In this document: piece after piece, positions 8,584 to 15,674 of the stretch
How positions within the stretch are numbered: position 1 is the stretch's first letter
How the letters are laid out: each line of letters opens with the position of its first letter
Origin: Acholeplasmatales bacterium
GTDB taxonomy: Bacteria; Bacillota_I; Bacilli_A; Izemoplasmatales; Hujiaoplasmataceae
Assembly (NCBI GenBank): GCA_003477305.1
Contig: DMTN01000042.1
Span: 24,926 to 88,925, forward strand
Length of the DNA: 64,000 nucleotides
Reading direction: 5' to 3'
Notes under the pieces: generated by a model
The model's input: only the letters and a program-made list of their open reading frames with translations
The model's database searches: none
What the model was told of the DNA's origin: nothing
Translations under genes and position numbers: made by a program

Positions 8584-9303
8584 TTAGAGGCGCATCCCGC
8601 CGGTGACGTTCAACGTCTGTCCGGTGATGTAGGATGCATCGTCGCTGGCGAGGAACGCCGCGACCTTGGCGATTTCTTCGGGCTGGCCGAGACGGCCGAG
8701 CATGGTCATCTTGGCGAACGCCTGGAGGAGTTCCTCCGGGACGGTCTTGAGGATGTCGGTCATGACGTAGCCGGGGGCGATCGCATTGACGCGGACCGGG
8801 ACGCCTTTGCGGGCGAATTCCTTGGCCCAGGTCATCGTCAGGCCGATGATGCCGGCTTTCGAGGCGGCGTAGTTGGCCTGCCCGATGTTGCCGAAGACGC
8901 CGACGACGGAGGAGATGTTGATGATCGATCCGCCGCCGATGGTTTCCATCTGCGGGCCGACGAGGCGGGTGAGGTTGAAGACGCCTTTGAGGTTGACGTT
9001 CAGGACGGCGTCCCACATCTCATCGGTCATCTTGCGCGTCATCGCGTCCTTGGTGATGCCCGCGTTGTTGACGAGGATGTCGATTTTGCCGTAGGTCGCG
9101 ATCAGTTGATCGTAAAACGCTTGTACGCCGGGGACGTCCGTGACGTTCAGTTTCATGCCGACGACGTTTTCCATTTGGTAGGACATGTCGCCCATGTCGG
9201 CGGCGATGACCGTCGCGCCTTCGCGTGCGAATGCCTTGCAGATTTCCATTCCGATGCCTTTTGCGCCGCCGGTGACGACGGCGATTTTGCCTTTGAGTTT
9301 CAT
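8584..9303 (-). CDS. short-chain dehydrogenase, FabG/acetoacetyl-CoA reductase type
   Basis: A 239-aa classical SDR. TGGAKGIG (11-18) binds the dinucleotide, NNAG is at 79-82, and the catalytic Ser (131/132), Tyr 145 and Lys 149 are in place. The C-terminal 'TGQTLNVTGGMRL' is the FabG/PhaB signature ending. It would reduce a 3-oxoacyl-CoA or -ACP or run in the oxidative direction. Since it follows an acetyl-CoA acetyltransferase in the same operon, interconversion of acetoacetyl-CoA and 3-hydroxybutyryl-CoA is the simplest role (inference). No other fatty-acid synthesis gene is nearby. Confidence 0.9.
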   Translation of the reverse strand: MKLKGKIAVVTGGAKGIGMEICKAFAREGATVIAADMGDMSYQMENVVGMKLNVTDVPGVQAFYDQLIATYGKIDILVNNAGITKDAMTRKMTDEMWDAVLNVNLKGVFNLTRLVGPQMETIGGGSIINISSVVGVFGNIGQANYAASKAGIIGLTMTWAKEFARKGVPVRVNAIAPGYVMTDILKTVPEELLQAFAKMTMLGRLGQPEEIAKVAAFLASDDASYITGQTLNVTGGMRL

Positions 9304-9344
9304 GGTGTTGCCTCCCCTATATGGATGATTTTATCTCGTTGGAA

Positions 9345-10553
9345 TCAGACGCGCTTGACGATGATCGCGGTCCCCATGCCGCCGCCGATGCAAAGACTGG
9401 CGAGGCCGAGTGTCTTTCCGTTTTGGATCATGTCGTTGATCAGGGTCACGACGATGCGGTTGCCCGACATGCCGAGCGGATGGCCAAGCGCGATCGCGCC
9501 GCCGTGCAAATTGATCTTGGCGAGGAGGCCGCTGCGATCGATGTCGTGCGCCGTCACGAGTTCGGCGACGACGCCGAGGCTCTGCGCCGCGAACGCTTCG
9601 TTGAGTTCGATTTCCTCGATGTCGTCCAAGGTCAGACCCGCGGCCAGAAGGACGTTTTTGATCGCGGGAACCGGACCGAGTCCCATGTAGTTGGGATCGA
9701 CGCCGCCCTGACCGACCGCGATGATTTCCACGAGCGGTTTCAGGTTGTACTTCTTGACCGCGTCTTCGGAGACGACGACGGTGAACGACGCGCCGTCGTT
9801 GATGCCCGAAGACGTCCCGGCCGTGACCGATCCGTCCGGCTTGAAGGCCGGGCGCAGTTTCGCCATCTTTTCGGCGTTGGTCGTGCGGTTCGGATATTCG
9901 TCTCTTGCGAAGACGAGCGTTTCTTTTTTGGTTTTGATCTCGATCGGCACGATTTCGCCGTCGAATACGCCGCCATCGACCGCGGCGATCGCCTTGGTCT
10001 GAGACGCGAGTGAGAAGGCGTCTTGTTCCTCACGCGAAATACCGTGCTTTGCGGCGATGTTTTCGGCGGTGATGCCCATGTGCATCTTGCCGAAGGCGTC
10101 TTGAAGGGCGTCGAGCAGGATCGCATCGGACATCGTCATGTCGCCCATCTTGTTGCCGTCGCGAACTTTCCCCGAAACGATGAAGGGCGCCTGGCTCATC
10201 GATTCGACGCCGCCGGCGACGACGATGTCGACGAGTCCCGCCTTGATGCCGGCAAACGCGTTCATGATCGTCTTCATCCCCGAACCGCAAACCATGTTCA
10301 CGGCATAGGCGGGGACTTCGGCCGGAATGCCGGCCTTGATTGAAATCTGACGGGCGAGACCCTGACCGGTTCCCGCGGCGATGACATTGCCGACGATGAC
10401 TTCGTCGACCTTGTCGGCCGGCACGTTGGCCTGGGCGAGCACGGCTTTGAGGACCTGTGCGCCGAATTCCGACGGATGGACTTCCTTGAGCGAGCCCAAG
10501 AAAGAACCGATGGGGCTCCGCTTTGCCCCGACGATATACACTTTCTTTTCCAT
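9345..10553 (-). CDS. acetyl-CoA C-acetyltransferase (thiolase)
   Basis: A 402-aa degradative/biosynthetic-type thiolase. The nucleophile is Cys 89 in 'NMVCGSGMKT'. 'LNEAFAAQ', 'GGAIALGHPLGMSG' (catalytic His) and 'ASLCIGGGMG' (second catalytic Cys) are all present, so the enzyme should be active. It cleaves acetoacetyl-CoA or a related 3-oxoacyl-CoA to acetyl-CoA, or condenses two acetyl-CoA. It is the first gene of the operon, with AGGAGG four bases upstream of the ATG and a promoter and operator candidates in front. Confidence 0.95.
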   Translation of the reverse strand: MEKKVYIVGAKRSPIGSFLGSLKEVHPSEFGAQVLKAVLAQANVPADKVDEVIVGNVIAAGTGQGLARQISIKAGIPAEVPAYAVNMVCGSGMKTIMNAFAGIKAGLVDIVVAGGVESMSQAPFIVSGKVRDGNKMGDMTMSDAILLDALQDAFGKMHMGITAENIAAKHGISREEQDAFSLASQTKAIAAVDGGVFDGEIVPIEIKTKKETLVFARDEYPNRTTNAEKMAKLRPAFKPDGSVTAGTSSGINDGASFTVVVSEDAVKKYNLKPLVEIIAVGQGGVDPNYMGLGPVPAIKNVLLAAGLTLDDIEEIELNEAFAAQSLGVVAELVTAHDIDRSGLLAKINLHGGAIALGHPLGMSGNRIVVTLINDMIQNGKTLGLASLCIGGGMGTAIIVKRV

Positions 10554-10641
10554 GTTTCCTCCTATTGGATCGGCATCCGCCCGCAGGCGTCGCCCTGATG
10601 GTCATCCATTTTCCATGATCGGACATCGGCCTGCGAACCTA

Positions 10642-10657
10642 TATGAATAAAAGTTCA
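10642..10657. promoter_or_regulatory. operator candidate 1 (TGAA-N6-TTCA)
   Basis: TATGAATAAAAGTTCA contains the imperfect palindrome TGAA-N6-TTCA. It lies just downstream of the predicted start of the leftward transcript, where a bound repressor would block the thiolase operon. The same 16-mer, inverted and with two changes, occurs at 10763-10778. The half-site resembles the TGAAT half-sites of FadR-type TetR repressors in Bacilli. Confidence 0.62.
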
Positions 10658-10669
10658 CATCACGGTTTC

Positions 10670-10698
10670 ATTCTAGCGGATGCGCCATCGAAAGTCAA
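10670..10698 (-). promoter_or_regulatory. promoter of the thiolase/Liv operon
   Basis: On the minus strand TTGACT (10698-10693), 17-base spacer, TAGAAT (10675-10670). This is a good sigma-A type promoter. Predicted start is near 10663, about 110 bases before the thiolase ATG, with operator candidate 1 inside the early transcribed region. Confidence 0.7.
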
Positions 10699-10707
10699 GC
10701 GCTTTCA
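10695..10707. promoter_or_regulatory. cre-like palindrome over the -35 box
   Basis: TCAAGCGCTTTCA is close to the CcpA catabolite-response element (TGAAARCGYTTTCA type) and overlaps the -35 hexamer of the leftward promoter. That position suits catabolite repression of an organic-acid operon. It is a short motif with mismatches and no ccpA gene is in the window, so this is a suggestion only. Confidence 0.35.
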
Positions 10708-10762
10708 CCGATGAAAATAATGTAAATGATGAAATAAACGGTGTGAGCGTACAACCGAAACA

Positions 10763-10778
10763 TGAAAGTTTATTCATA
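10763..10778. promoter_or_regulatory. operator candidate 2 (inverted copy)
   Basis: TGAAAGTTTATTCATA, the inverted near-copy of operator candidate 1, with an exact TGAA-N6-TTCA core at 10763-10776. It lies upstream of both promoters, about 119 bp (roughly 11 helical turns) from copy 1. This spacing would allow looping by a TetR dimer pair, or autoregulation of tetR. Confidence 0.58.
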
Positions 10779-10823
10779 CGATGCGAAATATCGATTCTTC
10801 ATGGCCATTTCCGCTTTTTTTGG

Positions 10824-10852
10824 TTGAAATCCAGGAACGGATGGTATAGAAT
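10824..10852 (+). promoter_or_regulatory. promoter of the tetR gene
   Basis: TTGAAA (10824-10829), 17-base spacer, TAGAAT (10847-10852). The predicted start is only about 15 bases before the ATG at 10874. Confidence 0.6.
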
Positions 10853-10873
10853 GAAACGAGGGAGGCGATGCTC

Positions 10874-11494
10874 ATGGAAAAAGCGGACTTCAGATTGCCG
10901 CGCACCAAGGTCGGGCAGAAAACCTTTGACAAGATTATCCGTACCGGCAAGAAACTCTTCGCCAACAACGGATTCCAGGCGACGTCCGTCAATGACATCA
11001 TCGCCAAATCGAAGGTCGCCGCAGGCACCTTCTACATCTATTTCGACAACAAGCTCGCTCTCTATCTCTATCTCCTCGAGCAGTACAAAACCTCGATCCG
11101 CAAGGCATCGTCGAACGCCGTCGCCGGACTCACGTCGCGCCGCGCGATCGAACGCGAAGGCCTGAAGGCGTTCATCCAATACGTCCGCCGCGATCCGCTC
11201 GCGTACAAGGTCGTCTGGGAATCGCTTTTCGTCGATTTTCAAATCTTCAAGGACTATTATGAATCCTTCGCCGCCTCCTACGTCTTCCATCTCAAGCAAT
11301 TCGTCGAGAACGGCGAGATCCGCGACGATGTCGACCTCGAGACGATCGCCTATGTCCTGATGGGCGTTTCAAACTTCGTCGGTCTGCAAATCCTCTTCCG
11401 CGACCAGGCCGATGAAAAGGCTGTCGACCATGTCGTCGACGAAGCGATGAAACTGCTGGACGCGGGCCTCTTCCGCAATCCGACCAACCGTTGA
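10874..11494 (+). CDS. TetR/AcrR-family repressor
   Basis: A 206-aa one-component regulator. An N-terminal helix-turn-helix spans about residues 20-60, with 'FQATSVNDIIAKSKVAAGTF' followed by the family's 'YIYFDNKLALY' end. An all-helical ligand domain follows. The ATG at 10874 is preferred over the one at 10868 because GGGAGG then sits 8 bases upstream instead of 3. It is divergent from the thiolase/Liv operon and separated from it by paired palindromes. The likely role is repression of that operon, relieved by an acyl-CoA or the transported acid (FadR-like logic, inference). It is followed at once by a terminator. Confidence 0.88.
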   Translation: MEKADFRLPRTKVGQKTFDKIIRTGKKLFANNGFQATSVNDIIAKSKVAAGTFYIYFDNKLALYLYLLEQYKTSIRKASSNAVAGLTSRRAIEREGLKAFIQYVRRDPLAYKVVWESLFVDFQIFKDYYESFAASYVFHLKQFVENGEIRDDVDLETIAYVLMGVSNFVGLQILFRDQADEKAVDHVVDEAMKLLDAGLFRNPTNR

Positions 11495-11509
11495 TCCAAA
11501 CAACAAAAA

Positions 11510-11538
11510 GGCAACCTTCGCAGGTTGCCGTTTTTTTT
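11510..11538. terminator. bidirectional intrinsic terminator
   Basis: GGCAACC (11510-11516), six-base loop, GGTTGCC (11523-11529), then eight T after one G. An A-run precedes the stem, so it can also stop the leftward transcript that ends at 11554. It separates tetR from the c-di-GMP operon. Confidence 0.88.
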
Positions 11539-11553
11539 CGTTTGGTGTTTTGA

Positions 11554-13065
11554 TCAACGCGACTGGATGCCGAATTCGGCGACGTTCCAGGGGACCTTCT
11601 TGAGAATCTGGGCGGTTTCTTCGGTCGATTTCGGCTGACTGAAGTAATAGCCTTGCATGAAGCGTACGCCGAGCGCGGCGAGATCCGCGAGCATCGCCGT
11701 GTCTTCGACGCCTTCGGCGATGACGATTTTCTGGCGGGCCAGGGCGGCGGCGATGACGCGTTCGATCTTGTCGGCCTCGTCGAACTTGTTCATGATCTTG
11801 AGCACGTCCTCGCGGGCGATCTTGACGATGTTCGCGGGAATCTTCGTCATGTCCTGGATCAGTTCGTACTGGTCGCCGAGATCGTCGATGGCGATGCGGA
11901 ACCCGTACCGGCGGAATTCGTTCAGGTTCTGGATGCAGACGGGGTTCTTGACGACGGTGTAATAGTCGATGATTTCAAGACAGAAGGCTTCGGGTTCGAA
12001 ATGCTGCTTCTTGACGACGTCGTAGAACGTCCGGGCGAGGTTGTCGAGTTCGAGCTGCTTGGGGGAAAGGTTCGTGGAGATGAAGATGTCCTTGATGCGT
12101 AGCGACTTTTTCCAGGCGACATACTGTTCGACGATTTTTTCGAACCCCCAGGCGCCGAACCAGGTGATGTCGCCGGTCAGGTCCATGACGTTCAGGAACT
12201 TGCCCGGCGGGAGGATCCCGAGGGTCGGATGGTTCCACCGCAGGAGCGACTCGAGGCCGATCAGACGACCGGTCTTGGTATCGACGATCGGCTGATAGTA
12301 AAGCAGGAATTCGTCGTTTTTGATCGATTCCTTGATTTCGTGATAATAGTTCGCGTTGAACTGTTCCTTCTCGATCAGTTCGGAGGAATAGAGGGCGAAC
12401 TGGTTCTTGCCCTTCTTCTTCGCGACGTAGAGCGCGATTTCGGCGTTCTTGACGAGTTGGGCGACGGAAATCCCGTCGAACGGGAAGAGCACGATGCCGA
12501 TCGAGGTCGTGACCGACGCGTCGACGGCCTTGAGCGGTTCGGCGATGGTTTTCAGGATCAGTTCGGCGTACTGCTTGATCACGTCGTTGTCGACCGGACC
12601 GGGCAGGTAGTACAAAAACACGTCCTGTTCCTTGTGCCCGGCGACGGCGCGCTTGTCGCCGGTTTTCCGCAGGCGTCCGGAGATCTCGTCGATGACCTTT
12701 TCCGCCTTGTCCTGTCCGAATTCCTTGGCGATGCGGCGGAAATCGTCGATGTTCAGGTAGAAGAGCACGCTGACTTCGCCTTCCTTCGCCCGGAACAGTT
12801 CCTGGTCGATGAGCGCGAAGATGTCCTTCGACTTCTTCGAGATGCTCTTGCGGTCGACGAAAAGATTCTCTTTGCTTTCGAGGCCTTTCGATTCGGCCAG
12901 GGCTTCCTTCATCAGTTTGCGGTTTTCGATTTCCTGCTTGAAGTCGGCCCGGACCGAACGAAAGAGCATGAAAGCGACGAACCCCGTGACAAGAATGATC
13001 ACGACGGCAGTGACGACCTCAAACCCTTGCGACATGTAGATTTCCAAAAAAAGCGGCGTGATCAT
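11554..13065 (-). CDS. membrane-tethered degenerate GGDEF/EAL protein
   Basis: A 503-aa protein with one N-terminal membrane segment (about 15-36), a linker, a GGDEF-fold domain (about 80-230) and an EAL-fold domain (about 245-490). The cyclase motif is lost: the GGDEF position reads 'GHKEQDVF' (143-150). The EAL domain keeps ESLLRW (272-277), TNLSP, LEIID, the Lys of 'IVKIARE', EGVE (451-454) and QGYYFSQP. Its loop 6 reads DDLGDQ (394-399) in place of DDFGTG, which often weakens or removes phosphodiesterase activity. It starts inside the stop of the upstream GGDEF/EAL gene (ATGA, 13062-13065). It may act as a c-di-GMP-binding effector more than an enzyme (inference). Confidence 0.9.
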   Translation of the reverse strand: MITPLFLEIYMSQGFEVVTAVVIILVTGFVAFMLFRSVRADFKQEIENRKLMKEALAESKGLESKENLFVDRKSISKKSKDIFALIDQELFRAKEGEVSVLFYLNIDDFRRIAKEFGQDKAEKVIDEISGRLRKTGDKRAVAGHKEQDVFLYYLPGPVDNDVIKQYAELILKTIAEPLKAVDASVTTSIGIVLFPFDGISVAQLVKNAEIALYVAKKKGKNQFALYSSELIEKEQFNANYYHEIKESIKNDEFLLYYQPIVDTKTGRLIGLESLLRWNHPTLGILPPGKFLNVMDLTGDITWFGAWGFEKIVEQYVAWKKSLRIKDIFISTNLSPKQLELDNLARTFYDVVKKQHFEPEAFCLEIIDYYTVVKNPVCIQNLNEFRRYGFRIAIDDLGDQYELIQDMTKIPANIVKIAREDVLKIMNKFDEADKIERVIAAALARQKIVIAEGVEDTAMLADLAALGVRFMQGYYFSQPKSTEETAQILKKVPWNVAEFGIQSR

Positions 13066-15644
13066 GCTTCGTTACCTTCTTTCGTATAGTCCCGGGAGCC
13101 GAACACGTCGATGCGCTTGGCTTTTGCGACTTTGTAGAATTGATCGACGAACTTGGTCGATTCGTCGTAGGAGAGCGGTTTGGAGAAGAGGAATCCCTGA
13201 TAGATGTCGGTGCTGATCTGCTTGAGAAACTCGTACTGTTTGCGGGTTTCGACGCCTTCTGCGATGACCTTCATGTTGAGGTTGTGGACGAGGTCGACGA
13301 TGCTGCCGAGGATCGCGTGGTCCTTCTTGGAAGTGAAGATGCCGTCGACGAACGACTTGTCGATCTTCAGGTTGTCAAACGGCAGCTTTCTGACATAGGT
13401 CAGCGAGGCATAGCCGGTACCGAAATCGTCGAGCGCGATCTTGGCGCCGATTTCATGGATGAAGTCGATCGTTTCCTCGAGATAGATGGTCGAGTCGATC
13501 AGGATGCCTTCGGTGATTTCGAGGACGAGGAAGTGCGGATCGATGTCGGATTCGACGACGATCTTGCGCAGCACCTCGACGAAATCCTTCTGGAGGATCT
13601 GCACCGGGCTGACGTTGACCGACATCACGAAATCCTTTCCGAACTGTTTCGCGAAGGCGACCTGCGCCTTGCAGGCCTCGCGCAAGATCCAGGTGCCGAT
13701 CGGGATGATGAGGTGCGATTCTTCGGCGTTGGAGATGAAGATCTGCGGGCTGATTTCGCCGAGCGTGGGCGATTTCCAACGCGCCAACGCTTCAAAGCCG
13801 TAGATTTCGTTATGGATGTCGACGAGCGGCTGGAACTTCAGCCTGAGCTGGTTTTTTTCGATGGCGTCGGCGAGTTGTTCGTTGATCTGCGCCTTGTAGT
13901 TGACCTCGCGGGTGATCTGATCGTTGTAGAAGACGAACTTCGCGTCGCCCTGTTCCTTCGCCTTGAAAAGGGCGGTGTCGCATTTCTTCACGAGTTCGTC
14001 GAGTTTACGTCCGTCATAAGGATACACGGCGACGCCGATGTTGCACTTGATGTCGACTTTCACGTTGCGGATGTCGATCGGCAGTCGGAAGCGGTCGAAC
14101 ACCTTGAGGATGGTCGCCTCGACCGATTCGAGGGCGCGGATCCGCGGGAGGATGAAGAGGAATTCGTTTCCGCCGTTGGAATAGACGCGCTCCTTCTGAC
14201 CGAGCGCATCGACGAGGCGGTCGGCGAAGGCGCGGAGCAGGTCGTCGCCGACCGGCAGGCCTTTGGTGACGTTGATGTTCTTCAGGTTGTTGAGGTCGAT
14301 CATGCAGAAGGCTGTCTTTTCGGATCCCTTGAGGTATTGGTCTTCGATTTCCTGGTGGCATGCGCGGCGGTTCTTCAGCCCGGTCATCGCGTCGTACAGG
14401 AAGCTCTTGTAAACGAGATTCATCTGGTCGCCGATTTCGGTCGACATGATGTTGATGGCGTCGGCGACGTGCTTGAGTTCGTTGTTTTCGGTCACGTTGA
14501 CCACGACATCGAATTTGCCGCGCTTGATTTCGTCGATCGAATCGAGGATGTCGTCGATCGGCGACAGCGACCGGCCGATGCGTTTGCTGAGCACCGATGA
14601 GATGAGGGCGAGCAACAAGAGCACGAGGACGAGCATGATCGCGAACGTGATCTCGAGGCCGAGACCCCGGGAATTGTCGACGAGCGCGACGATCCGCCAG
14701 TTGACATCGTCCATCGTCGCGAAGGACAGGATGTAGCGAGAGGAAAGCGCATCGATGTAGGCGTCGCTGCCGTCCGTCCGGGCGGCGATCACGGCGGCGA
14801 TGCCGGCGGATCCGAACCCGTTCGAGGCGTCGATGGCGGCGATCGCCGCGCCCGACTGCATTTCATAGGTACTTCCTTCGGCGCCGGAATAGTAGATCAC
14901 CGTCGCGGTCCCCGGGAGATCCTCCGTATAGATCAGGATGGGGTTGTCGGAGACGCCTTCCAAAAGCGTCGGAAGCGAGGAAAGCAGGATGTCGATGCCG
15001 ACATAGCCGATCGTCAAGTCGCCGGCATGGGCGGCCGCCACGACGGTGATGACATAGTCGCCGGTGCGGGCGTCGAGATAGGGATCGGAAACGGCAAAGC
15101 CGTCGTCGGAAGCTGAAATCGCTTGATACCAGAAGCGTTCGGTCAGTTTCCAGTCGGCGTCCGAGATGGCGTTGCCCGTGCCGATGTAGCAGCCGTCGGT
15201 CCCCGCCGAACACTCCGCGGGAGATGCGACGAACAGGAAGTCGTAGGAATCGCTGCCGCCGACGGAGCCGGCGGTCTGGATCGTTTCATAGAACCGGACG
15301 ATCATCGCGTAATCCGGATCGGCGGGAATCGGGATGGCCGGTTCGCCGCCGTCGTAGAGGTAGGCAAGATAGTCGCGTACGGTCGGATCGGCGGCGAGAC
15401 CGACGGCGTCGGTCTTCGCGTCGTCGATCCAGCGACTCACCGTTTGCACCGCGGATTCGGCGCGCAGGGCGGCGTTCGCCTGCTCGGCGGAACGCATGTT
15501 GACATAATAGAGGGAGGCCAGAAGCGCCATGATCAAGACAAGGAAAATCCCGTCGACGAGGATCGTCAAACTGACGATCCGCTTCGACAGGCGGTAGGGC
15601 TTGTTCTGTTTGACGCGTTTCAACGCTTTCGGGGTTTTCGGCAT
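13062..15644 (-). CDS. transmembrane sensor with HAMP, GGDEF-like and EAL domains
   Basis: An 860-aa signalling protein. Order: TM1 (about 22-48), an extracellular dCache-like sensor (about 50-328, with 'YDFLFVAS' and 'YVGIDILLSSL' strands), TM2 (332-354), HAMP (about 354-410), GGDEF domain (about 415-575) and EAL domain (about 580-840). The cyclase motif is GGNEF (491-495), with Asp changed to Asn; it may be inactive or bind GTP allosterically. The EAL site looks complete: EALARW from 618, VNVSP, LEITEG, DDFGTG (739-744), LKIDKSF, EGVE (796-799), QGFLFSKP. The best reading is a c-di-GMP phosphodiesterase controlled by an outside signal. It lies 30 bases after the giant surface protein gene, in the riboswitch operon. 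Confidence 0.92.
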   Translation of the reverse strand: MPKTPKALKRVKQNKPYRLSKRIVSLTILVDGIFLVLIMALLASLYYVNMRSAEQANAALRAESAVQTVSRWIDDAKTDAVGLAADPTVRDYLAYLYDGGEPAIPIPADPDYAMIVRFYETIQTAGSVGGSDSYDFLFVASPAECSAGTDGCYIGTGNAISDADWKLTERFWYQAISASDDGFAVSDPYLDARTGDYVITVVAAAHAGDLTIGYVGIDILLSSLPTLLEGVSDNPILIYTEDLPGTATVIYYSGAEGSTYEMQSGAAIAAIDASNGFGSAGIAAVIAARTDGSDAYIDALSSRYILSFATMDDVNWRIVALVDNSRGLGLEITFAIMLVLVLLLLALISSVLSKRIGRSLSPIDDILDSIDEIKRGKFDVVVNVTENNELKHVADAINIMSTEIGDQMNLVYKSFLYDAMTGLKNRRACHQEIEDQYLKGSEKTAFCMIDLNNLKNINVTKGLPVGDDLLRAFADRLVDALGQKERVYSNGGNEFLFILPRIRALESVEATILKVFDRFRLPIDIRNVKVDIKCNIGVAVYPYDGRKLDELVKKCDTALFKAKEQGDAKFVFYNDQITREVNYKAQINEQLADAIEKNQLRLKFQPLVDIHNEIYGFEALARWKSPTLGEISPQIFISNAEESHLIIPIGTWILREACKAQVAFAKQFGKDFVMSVNVSPVQILQKDFVEVLRKIVVESDIDPHFLVLEITEGILIDSTIYLEETIDFIHEIGAKIALDDFGTGYASLTYVRKLPFDNLKIDKSFVDGIFTSKKDHAILGSIVDLVHNLNMKVIAEGVETRKQYEFLKQISTDIYQGFLFSKPLSYDESTKFVDQFYKVAKAKRIDVFGSRDYTKEGNEA

Positions 15645-15674
15645 CGAAAAGGCCCCCCTTTCATCAGGAATGGA

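Larger units (their letters stand above)
10554..10873. promoter_or_regulatory. 320-bp divergent control region between thiolase operon and tetR
   Basis: No gene is seen here. The region holds a leftward promoter (10670-10698), a rightward promoter (10824-10852), two operator candidates about 119 bp apart (10642-10657 and 10763-10778) and a cre-like palindrome (10695-10707), listed separately. The part between 10710 and 10760 is AT-richer than its surroundings. Confidence 0.75.
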
